Virus record (IMG/VR): IMGVR_UViG_3300043496_000104
Span: 1-38,216 of that record
Direction: 5' to 3' (one strand)
From: a virus
Length of the DNA stretch: 38,216 nucleotides
Of this stretch, positions 31,028 to 37,955 are shown one piece after another. Within the stretch, counting starts at the first letter, position 1; every line of letters begins with the position of its first letter. A program made the position numbers and the translations under genes. The notes below the pieces were generated by a model. The model was given only the letters and a program-made list of their open reading frames with translations, ran no database searches and was not told the DNA's origin.

Positions 31028-32556
31028 TGGGCCAACAGAAACGGTTGCCGCCCATCGGCGCGGAAGTACCGCAGGACGACCTCCCGCCCGTCGGGGGCGA
31101 GGTCCAAATTGGCGCGTGGACTGCGCGCGAAGCCCCGCCTAAGCCCGCCGCCGCGCCCGCCCCAGCCGAGGACACCTGGGGCGGGATGTTCGCCGACCTC
31201 GGGATCGGGATGGTGAAAGGCGCGACCGGGACGTTCGTCAACCTCGGCGAACTCGTTCACAAAATCCCGGGCGTGTCGTCGGCCATCGATGCGCTCTACG
31301 GCGTGCCCGGCCTCTCGGCGCAGAGCTTCGAGCAGGGGCACCAGGTCACGACCCCGTCGAACACGACGCAGTCGGTCGGGAAGGCCGCCGAACAGGTCGC
31401 CGAGATGTTGGTCCCAGGGCGCGCCATTACCAGTGCGGCGACCGCGACCGCGGCACGCGCGGCGCCCAGCCTAGCGCCGGTGATCGGCCGGGCGGCGGCC
31501 CAGGTGCTCCCGCGTGCCGTAGTCGAAGGCGTCGGCGGGGCCGCGATGGCGGCCGCGCAAGGCGGCAGCCCAGTCGTCGGCGGCGTGCTCGGCGGCACCT
31601 TGCCGGTGGCGGGGTCGCTGGTCGGCGCGGCGGCGCCAGGCCTCAAGGAGAAGGCCGTCGAGAAGGTCGTGCAGGCGCTCGGGCCGACCAAGGAACGCTT
31701 TAAAGCCATCGCAGCGCGCATCGCGCCGGAGATGCTCAAGCGCGGCCTCGGCGGCAGCCGGGAGGCGCTCCAGGCCCAAGCCGAAGAGATGCTCGAACAG
31801 GTCGGCACCAACCTCGACACCGCGCTCGCGCAGTATGGCGGGCAGGGGGTGACCTCGACGCAGCCGATTGTGGCCGCGCTCGAAGCGGCGAAGGACCCCT
31901 TCCGGACCGTCGTGCAGGGGGCGAAGGGCCCGACCACCGTGGTGTTTGATGACCGCGTCGTGGGGCAGTTGACCCGCCTCCAGGACACCGTGACGCAACT
32001 GGGCCCGAACCCGACCGTCAATCAACTCCGGGCGCTCCGCATGGCGTGGGACAAGATCGTGGACCAGGCGGGCGGCTTCGCACACCGGGCGGGCGGCGCG
32101 ATTGGCGTGCCGCTCAAGGACCAGAGCGAGGCGTGGGCGAAGCGCGAAGGCGCGGGCGCGATCCGCGAGCTCCTCGCCGCCGAGGTCCCCGACCTCGCGG
32201 CCATCAACAAGGAATGGTCGTTCTGGAAAAACCTGGATGACGTGGTGACGCAGACGCTGCAGCGGACGCAGCCGCAGGGCCCCGGGCTCGGGCAGGCGGT
32301 GGCGAAGAGTGGGCTCGCGGCGGCAGGCGCGGCGGTCGGCGCGCCGAGTGGCGTCCTCCCCGCGGCCGGCGGCGCGGTGCTCGCGGGCCAACTCGGGGGC
32401 ATGATTCGCGCGGCCGTGACCTCGCCGCGCTGGCGGCTGGTCGATGCGCGGCTGCGCAACCAGCTCGCGGACGCCCTGATGACGGGCAAGCCGCAAGCGA
32501 TCACGACGGCGCTCGGGCAGATTACCGCGGTGACGGGGGCGAAGGCGGCGCGCTAG
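31027..32556 (+). CDS. Putative ejection protein D / largest internal virion protein
   Basis: This 509-residue protein has several Ala/Gly-rich hydrophobic helices (FADLGIGMVKGATGTFVNLG, VVEGVGGAAMAAAQGGSPVV, LPVAGSLVGAAAPGLKEK) and a helical amphipathic rest, as in proteins that form the trans-envelope channel for DNA. The last 35 bp overlap the convergent two-TM gene. Assignment by position and composition. Confidence 0.72.
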   Translation: MGQQKRLPPIGAEVPQDDLPPVGGEVQIGAWTAREAPPKPAAAPAPAEDTWGGMFADLGIGMVKGATGTFVNLGELVHKIPGVSSAIDALYGVPGLSAQSFEQGHQVTTPSNTTQSVGKAAEQVAEMLVPGRAITSAATATAARAAPSLAPVIGRAAAQVLPRAVVEGVGGAAMAAAQGGSPVVGGVLGGTLPVAGSLVGAAAPGLKEKAVEKVVQALGPTKERFKAIAARIAPEMLKRGLGGSREALQAQAEEMLEQVGTNLDTALAQYGGQGVTSTQPIVAALEAAKDPFRTVVQGAKGPTTVVFDDRVVGQLTRLQDTVTQLGPNPTVNQLRALRMAWDKIVDQAGGFAHRAGGAIGVPLKDQSEAWAKREGAGAIRELLAAEVPDLAAINKEWSFWKNLDDVVTQTLQRTQPQGPGLGQAVAKSGLAAAGAAVGAPSGVLPAAGGAVLAGQLGGMIRAAVTSPRWRLVDARLRNQLADALMTGKPQAITTALGQITAVTGAKAAR

Positions 32557-32767
32557 TCGGCCAGGCGCGCCAGACGGCGTACAGAAACGGCGCGACGAAG
32601 AGCCAGATCGTGGTCGCCCAGCCCCACGTCATGACGTAGTGGCCGACGAAGAGATACGCGCCCAGCCCGGCGAGGGACCATTTCACGGTGCGCCAGAGCG
32701 GCTGGAAGCGGCGCGGCACGCGGGCGTCCCAGCGGGTACTCCACGGGGACGGCGTCGGGGCAGCCAT
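32522..32767 (-). CDS. Small two-TM membrane protein, third gene of the MazEF cassette
   Basis: This 81-residue protein has two predicted membrane helices (about residues 30-47, WSLAGLGAYLFVGHYV, and 48-68, TTIWLFVAPFLYAVW) and a basic amino end. CGGAGGTGTG gives a strong ribosome site, and its ATG overlaps the mazF stop (ATGA), so it is made with the toxin. It could be a holin-like, exclusion or TA-associated membrane protein; family not recognised. Confidence 0.7.
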   Translation of the reverse strand: MAAPTPSPWSTRWDARVPRRFQPLWRTVKWSLAGLGAYLFVGHYVMTWGWATTIWLFVAPFLYAVWRAWPTSAPPSPPSPR

Positions 32768-33111
32768 CACACCTCCGGCGCGACCGCGAAGAGGGTTTGG
32801 AGCGTTTCCAGGACCGCGGTGACCGTCTCCGCTGGGAGCCGGCCGAGGCGCTGGACGAGCCGGCGGCGATCGACGGTGCGGATCTGATCCAGCACGAGCA
32901 GACCCGCCCGCCGCTGAAAGCGACAGGGGACGCGCCACGGCGCGGGATGGCTCCCCGTCGTCAGCGGCACCACAATGACCGTCGCGAGATGCGCGTTCAG
33001 CGTATCGGGCGACACGAGGAGGCAGGGACGTGTCTTCTGGATCTCATGGCCTTCGGTCGGGTCGAGCCGGACGAGATGCACCTCGCCGCGCCGAACGGTT
33101 ACCACGTCCAC
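32767..33111 (-). CDS. mazF: MazF/PemK-type toxin (endoribonuclease)
   Basis: This 114-residue protein has RRGEVHLVRLDPTEGHEIQK, TRPCLLVSPDTLNAH, VIVVPLTTG and LLVLDQIRTVDRRRLVQRLG, the complete MazF/PemK order including the RGEV start and the basic end. Such toxins cut mRNA at short sequences when the antitoxin is degraded. It overlaps mazE by 13 bp. Full-length, apparently intact. Confidence 0.93.
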   Translation of the reverse strand: MDVVTVRRGEVHLVRLDPTEGHEIQKTRPCLLVSPDTLNAHLATVIVVPLTTGSHPAPWRVPCRFQRRAGLLVLDQIRTVDRRRLVQRLGRLPAETVTAVLETLQTLFAVAPEV

Positions 33112-33353
33112 TCGGTGTGATCGAAGGTGGTGGCGACGGCCGGATCGAGCAGCGTATCGCCGCCGGCCGCGTGCAGCGCTTTGGCGGCGTCTGCCCAGCC
33201 GCGCTGGGACTGGCGCACGGCGCGGATCGTCACCTGGCCGGGCACGGCCTCCAGTTCGAGCTCGTCGCCGAGGCCGGCCTGTTCGATCACGGCCCGCGGG
33301 AGGCGCACGCCGCGCGAATTGCCGATCGGGATGAGATGCGTACGGATCGCCAT
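33099..33353 (-). CDS. mazE: MazE-like antitoxin (AbrB fold)
   Basis: This 84-residue protein begins MAIRTHLIPIGNSRGVRLPR, AVIEQAGLGDELELE, the swapped-hairpin AbrB domain of MazE, and ends with an acidic tail (LDPAVATTFDHTEWTW) for toxin binding. ATG 33,353 was chosen at the domain start. No Shine-Dalgarno is visible; the promoter -10 is nine bases before the ATG, suggesting a near-leaderless mRNA. Confidence 0.92.
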   Translation of the reverse strand: MAIRTHLIPIGNSRGVRLPRAVIEQAGLGDELELEAVPGQVTIRAVRQSQRGWADAAKALHAAGGDTLLDPAVATTFDHTEWTW

Positions 33354-33362
33354 CGTGGGTCT

Positions 33363-33392
33363 ATTGTAATTACATAGGGTCGGGGGAGTCAA
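33363..33392 (-). promoter_or_regulatory. mazE promoter with TGTAATTACA operator
   Basis: On the minus strand TTGACT (33,392-33,387) and TACAAT (33,368-33,363) are 18 bp apart. TGTAATTACA (33,365-33,374), a perfect palindrome typical of AbrB-fold sites, overlaps the -10, fitting MazE autorepression. The -35 overlaps the region just before the rightward gene at 33,397. Confidence 0.75.
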
Positions 33393-33396
33393 CGCG

Positions 33397-34158
33397 ATGC
33401 CTGAGTACACCGAAACCGACCCGCGCACGGGGCGTACGCTCATCTTCCGCGGGCCGACGAAGCCGTCGCCCGCGGTGGTCGCGGCCGCGTTCGCGAAACT
33501 GGAGAAGGCCGCGCGCGGCGACCCGCGGGCCGATGTGCCGGGGCATCCCGGCTACTCCGATCTGTTGAACCGCGACGTGGGGCCGCTGACGATCACGCCG
33601 ATGGAGCCACACAACCTGGCCGACCCGATGGTGTATCAGCCGCTCGAGGCGCCGTCGCGCGCCCGTGCGGCGGCTCCGGTCGTGAGTGCCCGTGAGGCCG
33701 CGAACGCGCGCCGGGCGCCGGCCGCCGGTCGGGGCGCCCCGCCGCTCGGCGCGGACGAGGCGGCCTTTCAGCGGTACTACGCGAACTGGGCGGGACCGAA
33801 CCAGATGAACCCCAACCCAGACGACCCCCTGCAGCAGTACGACTACCGCGCTGCGTTCCGCCAGGGCATCAGGCCCCCGCCGCCGGGCGGGCATTGGCCG
33901 TCGCCGAATAAAGCCGCCGGCCATCCCAACCTGATCGTCGGCGGGTTCCACACGCAGACGGGCGAGCGAGTACCGGGGACGCCCCGCGCCGATGAGGCCG
34001 AACTTGTCCGGCTCGGGTGGGCGCCCGAGGACGCGGCGCGCCTCGCGCAGACGCCGGAGCCGGAGGACAGCGTGTTGCCGGTGATGCGTCCGCTCGCAGC
34101 GGTCGCCGCCGCGGGCGCTCGACGCGGCGGCCCCGATCGATCCCCGCGGCGACAGTAG
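33397..34158 (+). CDS. Conserved phage protein with DYRAAFRQG-HWPS motif
   Basis: In this 253-residue protein, LQQYDYRAAFRQG, GGHWPSPNKAAGHPN is a motif I know from podophage structural-region proteins. The amino end (MPEYTETDPRTGRTLIF) and Pro/Ala linkers are likely extended. GGGGGAG precedes the ATG. It resumes the late rightward genes after the MazEF insertion, and is probably an internal or minor structural protein. Confidence 0.72.
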   Translation: MPEYTETDPRTGRTLIFRGPTKPSPAVVAAAFAKLEKAARGDPRADVPGHPGYSDLLNRDVGPLTITPMEPHNLADPMVYQPLEAPSRARAAAPVVSAREAANARRAPAAGRGAPPLGADEAAFQRYYANWAGPNQMNPNPDDPLQQYDYRAAFRQGIRPPPPGGHWPSPNKAAGHPNLIVGGFHTQTGERVPGTPRADEAELVRLGWAPEDAARLAQTPEPEDSVLPVMRPLAAVAAAGARRGGPDRSPRRQ

Positions 34159-34182
34159 TACTACGACCCGCCGCTGTGGCAT

Positions 34183-34201
34183 CCTCGCGGCCGAAGCGAG
34201 G
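34183..34201 (+). promoter_or_regulatory. Hairpin overlapping the ribosome site of the next gene
   Basis: CCTCGC (34,183-34,188) pairs with GCGAGG (34,196-34,201) around a seven-base loop. Its 3' arm includes the start of the Shine-Dalgarno GAGGGG for ATG 34,210, so the hairpin could limit translation. No T-run follows. Confidence 0.45.
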
Positions 34202-34209
34202 GGCTACAC

Positions 34210-35943
34210 ATGGGAAAGGTCGTTACCTTCATCGCGCCGCCCTGGTGGGACGAGGCGCTCGCGTTTTTCTGCCGCCTCCAGGACCGGCCGCAGCCTCCGG
34301 ATCCAAATCCCTCGCCTCCGGATCAGGAGTGGCAACTCGGCATCACCGTGACGCCGGCCGACGCGACCGTGACGGTGCGCCAGCAGCGCGCGCGCGTGAC
34401 CGGCGTGCGCGAGGGTGACAGCGCGCACTACCTGATCGCGATGCACGCGCCGCCGTTCGAGATCGGCGCGTTTGGCCGCTTGGTGGTCGAGGCGCCCGGC
34501 TATGTCACCTACGACGAGCCGTTGCCGGTCACCGGCCGCCCTGACGAACTGCCGGCGGTGACGCTCGAGGTGACGGAGCAGTCCTGGGCGCTCGGCCTCT
34601 CGGTCAGCCCCGAGGACGCACATGCGTTCATGGACACCGGTGGCCAGCGCGTCGAGGGCGTCGTGGATGCCGGCGGCGGCGCGCATCGCCTGCTGCACTT
34701 CGAGGCCCCGCCGTGCGCGCCGAATGCGCCCGGTCAGCTGACGGTCGAAGCGCCTGGCCATGCCACGTCGATCACGTCGATGGCGATTGGTCCCGACCAG
34801 CCGGCCGGCTTTCCGCACTGGCCCGAACTCCCGATGGTGACGCTCGAGCGGGTCGCGCCGGTCCTCACGCCGCTCCGCATCAACGGCAAGTTTTTCGAGC
34901 AGCAGGACGGCACGCCGCACGCGCGGATCGCCTGTTCCGACTTCGGGCTGATCCGGCTCATGGCCGCGGGCCAGGACATCGTGCCGATCCTGCGCGAGCG
35001 GGTGCAGCTCGGGTTCAACGAGGTGCGCGTGTTCTCGATGATGTGCGGCACGCTCGGCCGGCTCCTCCCGACGGAGATCCCCGACTACTACACGAAACTG
35101 CTGCCGACGTTCCTCGCGCTCGCGGAGGCGGAAGGCCTGCGCGTTGAGCTTACCGCGCTGGTCGATGCGAACGGCGACAGCAGCAACGGGGCGCACTGGT
35201 CGCAGCAGCAGCGCATCGAACACTTTGAGCAGTGCGCGGCGATCCTCCGCGCGCGCGCCGGCGTGCCGCACTTTCTCGAGCGCGTGAATGAAAACGATCA
35301 ACTGATGAACGCGACGCCGATGGACGGCTTCCTGCGCCCGGTGGGGATCTGGGCCTGCAGCGGTAGTTACGGCGCCGACGTGATCCCGCCGGTCTACGCC
35401 CCGCAGTGGGACTACGGCACGATTCATCCGGCGCGGCCGCCGGACTGGCCGCGCAAGGCGGTCCACAACCCGATGGAGGACATCGCCGACCGCTGCGGCA
35501 TCCCGGCGACGGCGAACGAGCTCTGCCGGCCCGACCAGGGCCGCGGCCCGGTGCCGGGCGACCACTTCGACTGCGGCGCCGGCATGCTGCTGCTCCACAA
35601 CGGCGGCTGCTTCCATAGCGAGGCGGGGAAGTACTCGACGCTGCTCGCGCACAACGGCACCGAACTCAGTTGCGCGCAGGCGTTCATCGCGGGCGTGCGC
35701 GCGGTGCCGCTCGACTATCGCTACGGCCAGTACACGGCGGGCCATCTCTCGGAGATGCCGATCGAGACGCACCCGGCCGGCGGCGAGGACCCGCTCGTCT
35801 GGAACAGCCGCGCGTATGCGCGGATCGTGGGCGGCCAGGCGTGCGCGGTGGTGATTCAGCGGACCGAGGCGTTCGAGGTCAAGCCGCTCAACGGCTGGAC
35901 GATTGTCGAGCAAATCGAGTCGGTGTTCTACTGCACGCGCTAG
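34210..35943 (+). CDS. Large protein: two PEGA-like repeats and glycosidase-like barrel
   Basis: This 577-residue protein has two similar beta modules at roughly 43-120 and 128-220 (TVTPADATVTV..., LVVEAPGYVTYDEPLPVTG; SVSPEDAHAFM..., LTVEAPGHATSITSMAIG), like PEGA/carboxypeptidase-regulatory folds. From about 225 a TIM-barrel-like part begins INGKFFEQQDG, with VRVFSMMCGTLGRL, VELTALVDANGDSSNG, FLERVNENDQ (E361 in the N-E pair of clan A glycosidases) and IPATANELCRP (E437, a candidate nucleophile). It could degrade host polysaccharide as a virion depolymerase. Family inferred from pattern; not certain. Confidence 0.68.
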   Translation: MGKVVTFIAPPWWDEALAFFCRLQDRPQPPDPNPSPPDQEWQLGITVTPADATVTVRQQRARVTGVREGDSAHYLIAMHAPPFEIGAFGRLVVEAPGYVTYDEPLPVTGRPDELPAVTLEVTEQSWALGLSVSPEDAHAFMDTGGQRVEGVVDAGGGAHRLLHFEAPPCAPNAPGQLTVEAPGHATSITSMAIGPDQPAGFPHWPELPMVTLERVAPVLTPLRINGKFFEQQDGTPHARIACSDFGLIRLMAAGQDIVPILRERVQLGFNEVRVFSMMCGTLGRLLPTEIPDYYTKLLPTFLALAEAEGLRVELTALVDANGDSSNGAHWSQQQRIEHFEQCAAILRARAGVPHFLERVNENDQLMNATPMDGFLRPVGIWACSGSYGADVIPPVYAPQWDYGTIHPARPPDWPRKAVHNPMEDIADRCGIPATANELCRPDQGRGPVPGDHFDCGAGMLLLHNGGCFHSEAGKYSTLLAHNGTELSCAQAFIAGVRAVPLDYRYGQYTAGHLSEMPIETHPAGGEDPLVWNSRAYARIVGGQACAVVIQRTEAFEVKPLNGWTIVEQIESVFYCTR

Positions 35944-36284
35944 CGCGCCGCTTTGGGGCGGCCGCCGAGCCGCCCATTCGCGCGCGAGCTGGCCGCTTTC
36001 CGCCGGCTGGTCCGCTGGCCCAGTAGGGCGGCGGCGCTCATGAGGGCCACGCGCGCCCGGCGTGGACGCGCGCCGTCCTGCACGGTCGCGACCTGAATCT
36101 GCGTGCGCGCCGCCGGGAGCGGCGCCCCGTCCTCGCGCAACCCGTCCACATGCGCGGCAATCGCGGCCCGGATCAGCCGCTGCGCCTCCTGTAGGGTGCG
36201 GCCCACGGCGACACAGCCGGGGAGATCGGGCACACTCGCCCCGTAACTCGTCGGTCCCTGTTCGATGACGACGGCGTAGGTCAT
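35940..36284 (-). CDS. hicB: HicB-type antitoxin
   Basis: This 114-residue protein begins MTYAVVIEQGPTSYGASVPD, LPGCVAVGRTLQEAQRLIRA, the partial RNase H fold of HicB. The carboxy part is not a clear HTH but a basic stretch (SRRKAASSRANGRLGGRPKA) that may bind DNA. Its ATG overlaps the hicA stop. The stop codon shares a CTAG with the convergent 34,210 gene. Confidence 0.9.
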   Translation of the reverse strand: MTYAVVIEQGPTSYGASVPDLPGCVAVGRTLQEAQRLIRAAIAAHVDGLREDGAPLPAARTQIQVATVQDGARPRRARVALMSAAALLGQRTSRRKAASSRANGRLGGRPKAAR

Positions 36285-36475
36285 AACTCCTCCCAGCCTG
36301 CTTGTTTAGCGATGCTCTTCAGCGTCCCGATGGGGAGATCCTGATTGGCCCCGTGAAACGCGATCGTGACGCGGCCCGGTTTCCTCGGGTGCTTCAACTG
36401 CCGGTGACTCCCGGAACTCTTCACGGTGACCCAGCCCTCGGCGGCTAAGCGCGTCAACACCTCGCGCACTTTCAT
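36281..36475 (-). CDS. hicA: HicA-type mRNA interferase toxin
   Basis: This 64-residue protein has KVREVLTRLAAEGWVTVKSS, GSHRQLKHPRKPGRVTIAFH and DLPIGTLKSIAKQAGW, the double-stranded-RNA-binding-like HicA fold with catalytic His in GSH. ATG 36,475 begins at the domain and follows a TATACT box by eight bases with no Shine-Dalgarno. Toxin precedes antitoxin, as usual for hicAB. Confidence 0.93.
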   Translation of the reverse strand: MKVREVLTRLAAEGWVTVKSSGSHRQLKHPRKPGRVTIAFHGANQDLPIGTLKSIAKQAGWEEL

Positions 36476-36483
36476 ACCCAGAG

Positions 36484-36512
36484 AGTATAACCTATCGCTA
36501 GGTTTTATGCAA
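36484..36512 (-). promoter_or_regulatory. hicAB promoter with AACCTA-TAGGTT operator
   Basis: On the minus strand TTGCAT (36,512-36,507) and TATACT (36,489-36,484) are 17 bp apart. AACCTA GCGA TAGGTT (36,489-36,504), a perfect 6+4+6 inverted repeat, fills most of the spacer and touches the -10: a clear autoregulatory operator. Confidence 0.75.
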
Positions 36513-36531
36513 GTCGTGCGGCGCGCGGCCG

Positions 36532-36810
36532 CTAATCGGGGAAGGGCAGCGGCTGGATCCCGGCGCACTGCAGGCAGATGCGCGGCACGTCGGGAAACGG
36601 GCCGCGCGTGTCATAGACGATCAAGGCGCTGCAGCGGTGGCAGGTGTCCAGGTCGGCGCCCGGCGGGAGCGGTTGGCCGAAGGGATAGTCCACAACGCGC
36701 CGGCAGATCACCACGTCCGGCGTCCGGCCGCCGGCGGGCACCTCGGTGAGCTCGTCGGGCTGGCGCTCGTAGAAACGGCCGCCGCTCGTCTCGCGCGTCT
36801 TCTTGGTCAT
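36532..36810 (-). CDS. Small putative zinc-binding protein, 92 aa
   Basis: DTCHRCSALIVYD and RICLQCAG provide two CxxC pairs about 20 residues apart, a zinc-ribbon spacing. The amino part is basic and polar (MTKKTRETSGGRFYERQPDE). It is coupled to the upstream gene by an ATGA overlap. Function unknown; part of a leftward operon that may be expressed in the lysogen. Confidence 0.65.
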   Translation of the reverse strand: MTKKTRETSGGRFYERQPDELTEVPAGGRTPDVVICRRVVDYPFGQPLPPGADLDTCHRCSALIVYDTRGPFPDVPRICLQCAGIQPLPFPD

Positions 36811-37004
36811 GCGCGCCGCGGTCCAAAGAGGTGGTCGATGAAGCGGAGAGCGTCGAGGAACGCGGCGCGCTGGTGCGGAGGCATCGCGCGGAAGGCGCCG
36901 ATCAACAGCGCCTCCGCCTCGGTCACTTCGATCGCGATCTGGTCGTCAGGCGGGTAGTCAGGGATGTCGGGCGGTGGGGGTGGTGGAGGCGGCTCGTCAG
37001 GCAT
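36807..37004 (-). CDS. Small Pro-rich plus helical protein, 65 aa
   Basis: After an octaproline segment (PDEPPPPPPPPDIPDYPPDD) a helical domain follows (VTEAEALLIGAFRAMPPHQR, AAFLDALRFIDHLF). The helix pair resembles small interaction domains seen at ends of phage regulators, but no family is firmly recognised. Coupled to the zinc-like gene. Confidence 0.55.
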   Translation of the reverse strand: MPDEPPPPPPPPDIPDYPPDDQIAIEVTEAEALLIGAFRAMPPHQRAAFLDALRFIDHLFGPRRA

Positions 37005-37036
37005 CGTACTACTCGCCTAAGGCGCTGTTAAAACTA

Positions 37037-37282
37037 CTAGTCATCGAGCGAAGTCGAAGATCGCCCCCGCCCCTTCGCCATGACCGGCGCGTGAGGGGCT
37101 TCGTTCAAGAATTGCCGGATTAAACGGTCAACGAGATCCGCTTTTACCGGGCTGCGGCGTTCCAGCTGTTCAAGGCGCCGCCCTCGTTCCTCGGCGGTTG
37201 TTCGTACAGCCGCTGCCGCGGCCGCGCGCGTCGTCGCCAACGTGTCGCGAGATCCGCTATGAAATCGCAAGACTTTCGACAT
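37037..37282 (-). CDS. Unknown small basic protein, 81 aa
   Basis: A basic helical protein (TLATTRAAAAAAVRTTAEER, LEQLERRSPVKADLVDRLIR) ending in a polar tail. It lacks a visible ribosome site; GATAAT lies 12 bases upstream of its ATG, which could be a -10. Position next to the repressor suggests lysogenic expression. Moderate doubt that it is translated. Confidence 0.5.
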   Translation of the reverse strand: MSKVLRFHSGSRDTLATTRAAAAAAVRTTAEERGRRLEQLERRSPVKADLVDRLIRQFLNEAPHAPVMAKGRGRSSTSLDD

Positions 37283-37333
37283 TGTGGATCGCCGATTATC
37301 CGCCAGTCGGTTAAAGGCAGTCTCTGTGGTTCG

Positions 37334-37849
37334 CTAGCCGGTTTTATCATCACGATCTTCTAAATCTTTGAGCTGTGTTACCAGTTCAGTGACGAGCTGG
37401 CGGCGTTCTTCGGTGAGCCGCGCGATGCTGGTCGCAAGCGCTGAGAGCTCGTCGGTCGTTGGTTCACTGGGGCGCTGCGGCTCACGATCACGCAGGAGTC
37501 GGCGCGCATGATCGCGCACGGCTGTCGAGGCCTCGTGATAAGCGCGGGCGATTTCGAGATCCTCACGATTGAGACCTTTGAGTAGTGGGTCCGTCGGGTT
37601 GATGTGCGGTTTCTGCTCCAGGGCCGCGAGGGTCGTGCCCAGAACGCGCGCCACGGCATCAATGTTCTCGTCTTTATTCTTGCGGATGCCCCATTCGATC
37701 GTTTGGACCGTGCCTGTAGAGATCTTGGCCCGCTTGGCGAGTTCGATCTGATCCAACCCCTGCTCGATGCGTAGGGATCGGAGGCGGCCCCCAATTCGCT
37801 TCCGTTGCGCGTCGTCCAGCACGCGCTCATTGTTTCGAAGGTTAGGCAT
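37334..37849 (-). CDS. CI-like repressor, XRE HTH without peptidase domain
   Basis: In this 171-residue protein GGRLRSLRIEQGLDQIELAK, RAKISTGTVQTIEWGIRKNK is an XRE HTH. The second part (LNREDLEIARAYHEASTAVR, DHARRLLRD) occurs in other phage repressors, and the end is a coiled coil (LSALATSIARLTEERRQLVT). There is no LexA/S24 serine-lysine peptidase region, so induction by RecA-driven self-cleavage is not expected. It is divergent from the Cro-like gene across the switch region. Confidence 0.85.
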   Translation of the reverse strand: MPNLRNNERVLDDAQRKRIGGRLRSLRIEQGLDQIELAKRAKISTGTVQTIEWGIRKNKDENIDAVARVLGTTLAALEQKPHINPTDPLLKGLNREDLEIARAYHEASTAVRDHARRLLRDREPQRPSEPTTDELSALATSIARLTEERRQLVTELVTQLKDLEDRDDKTG

Positions 37850-37886
37850 CGCGGTTGATGCATAGTGAACTCGTTGCGCACACGTC

Positions 37887-37955
37887 GATTATTACGATAA
37901 TCCTGTGCTTGACAATAGTCAATTGATTACATAAGCTAACTGTGGTCGTTAACGA
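37887..37955. promoter_or_regulatory. Lysogeny switch: face-to-face promoters and operators
   Basis: TTGACAATAGTCAA (37,909-37,922) is a perfect 5+4+5 palindrome. Its left arm is the -35 of a rightward promoter (TTGACA, 17 bp, TAAGCT at 37,932-37,937) toward cro; its right arm read on the minus strand is the -35 of a leftward promoter (TTGACT, 17 bp, TATCGT at 37,899-37,894) toward cI. GATTAT TACG ATAATC (37,887-37,902) covers the leftward -10, and TCGTTAACGA (37,946-37,955) covers the cro start. Both polymerases cannot bind at once. Confidence 0.78.
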
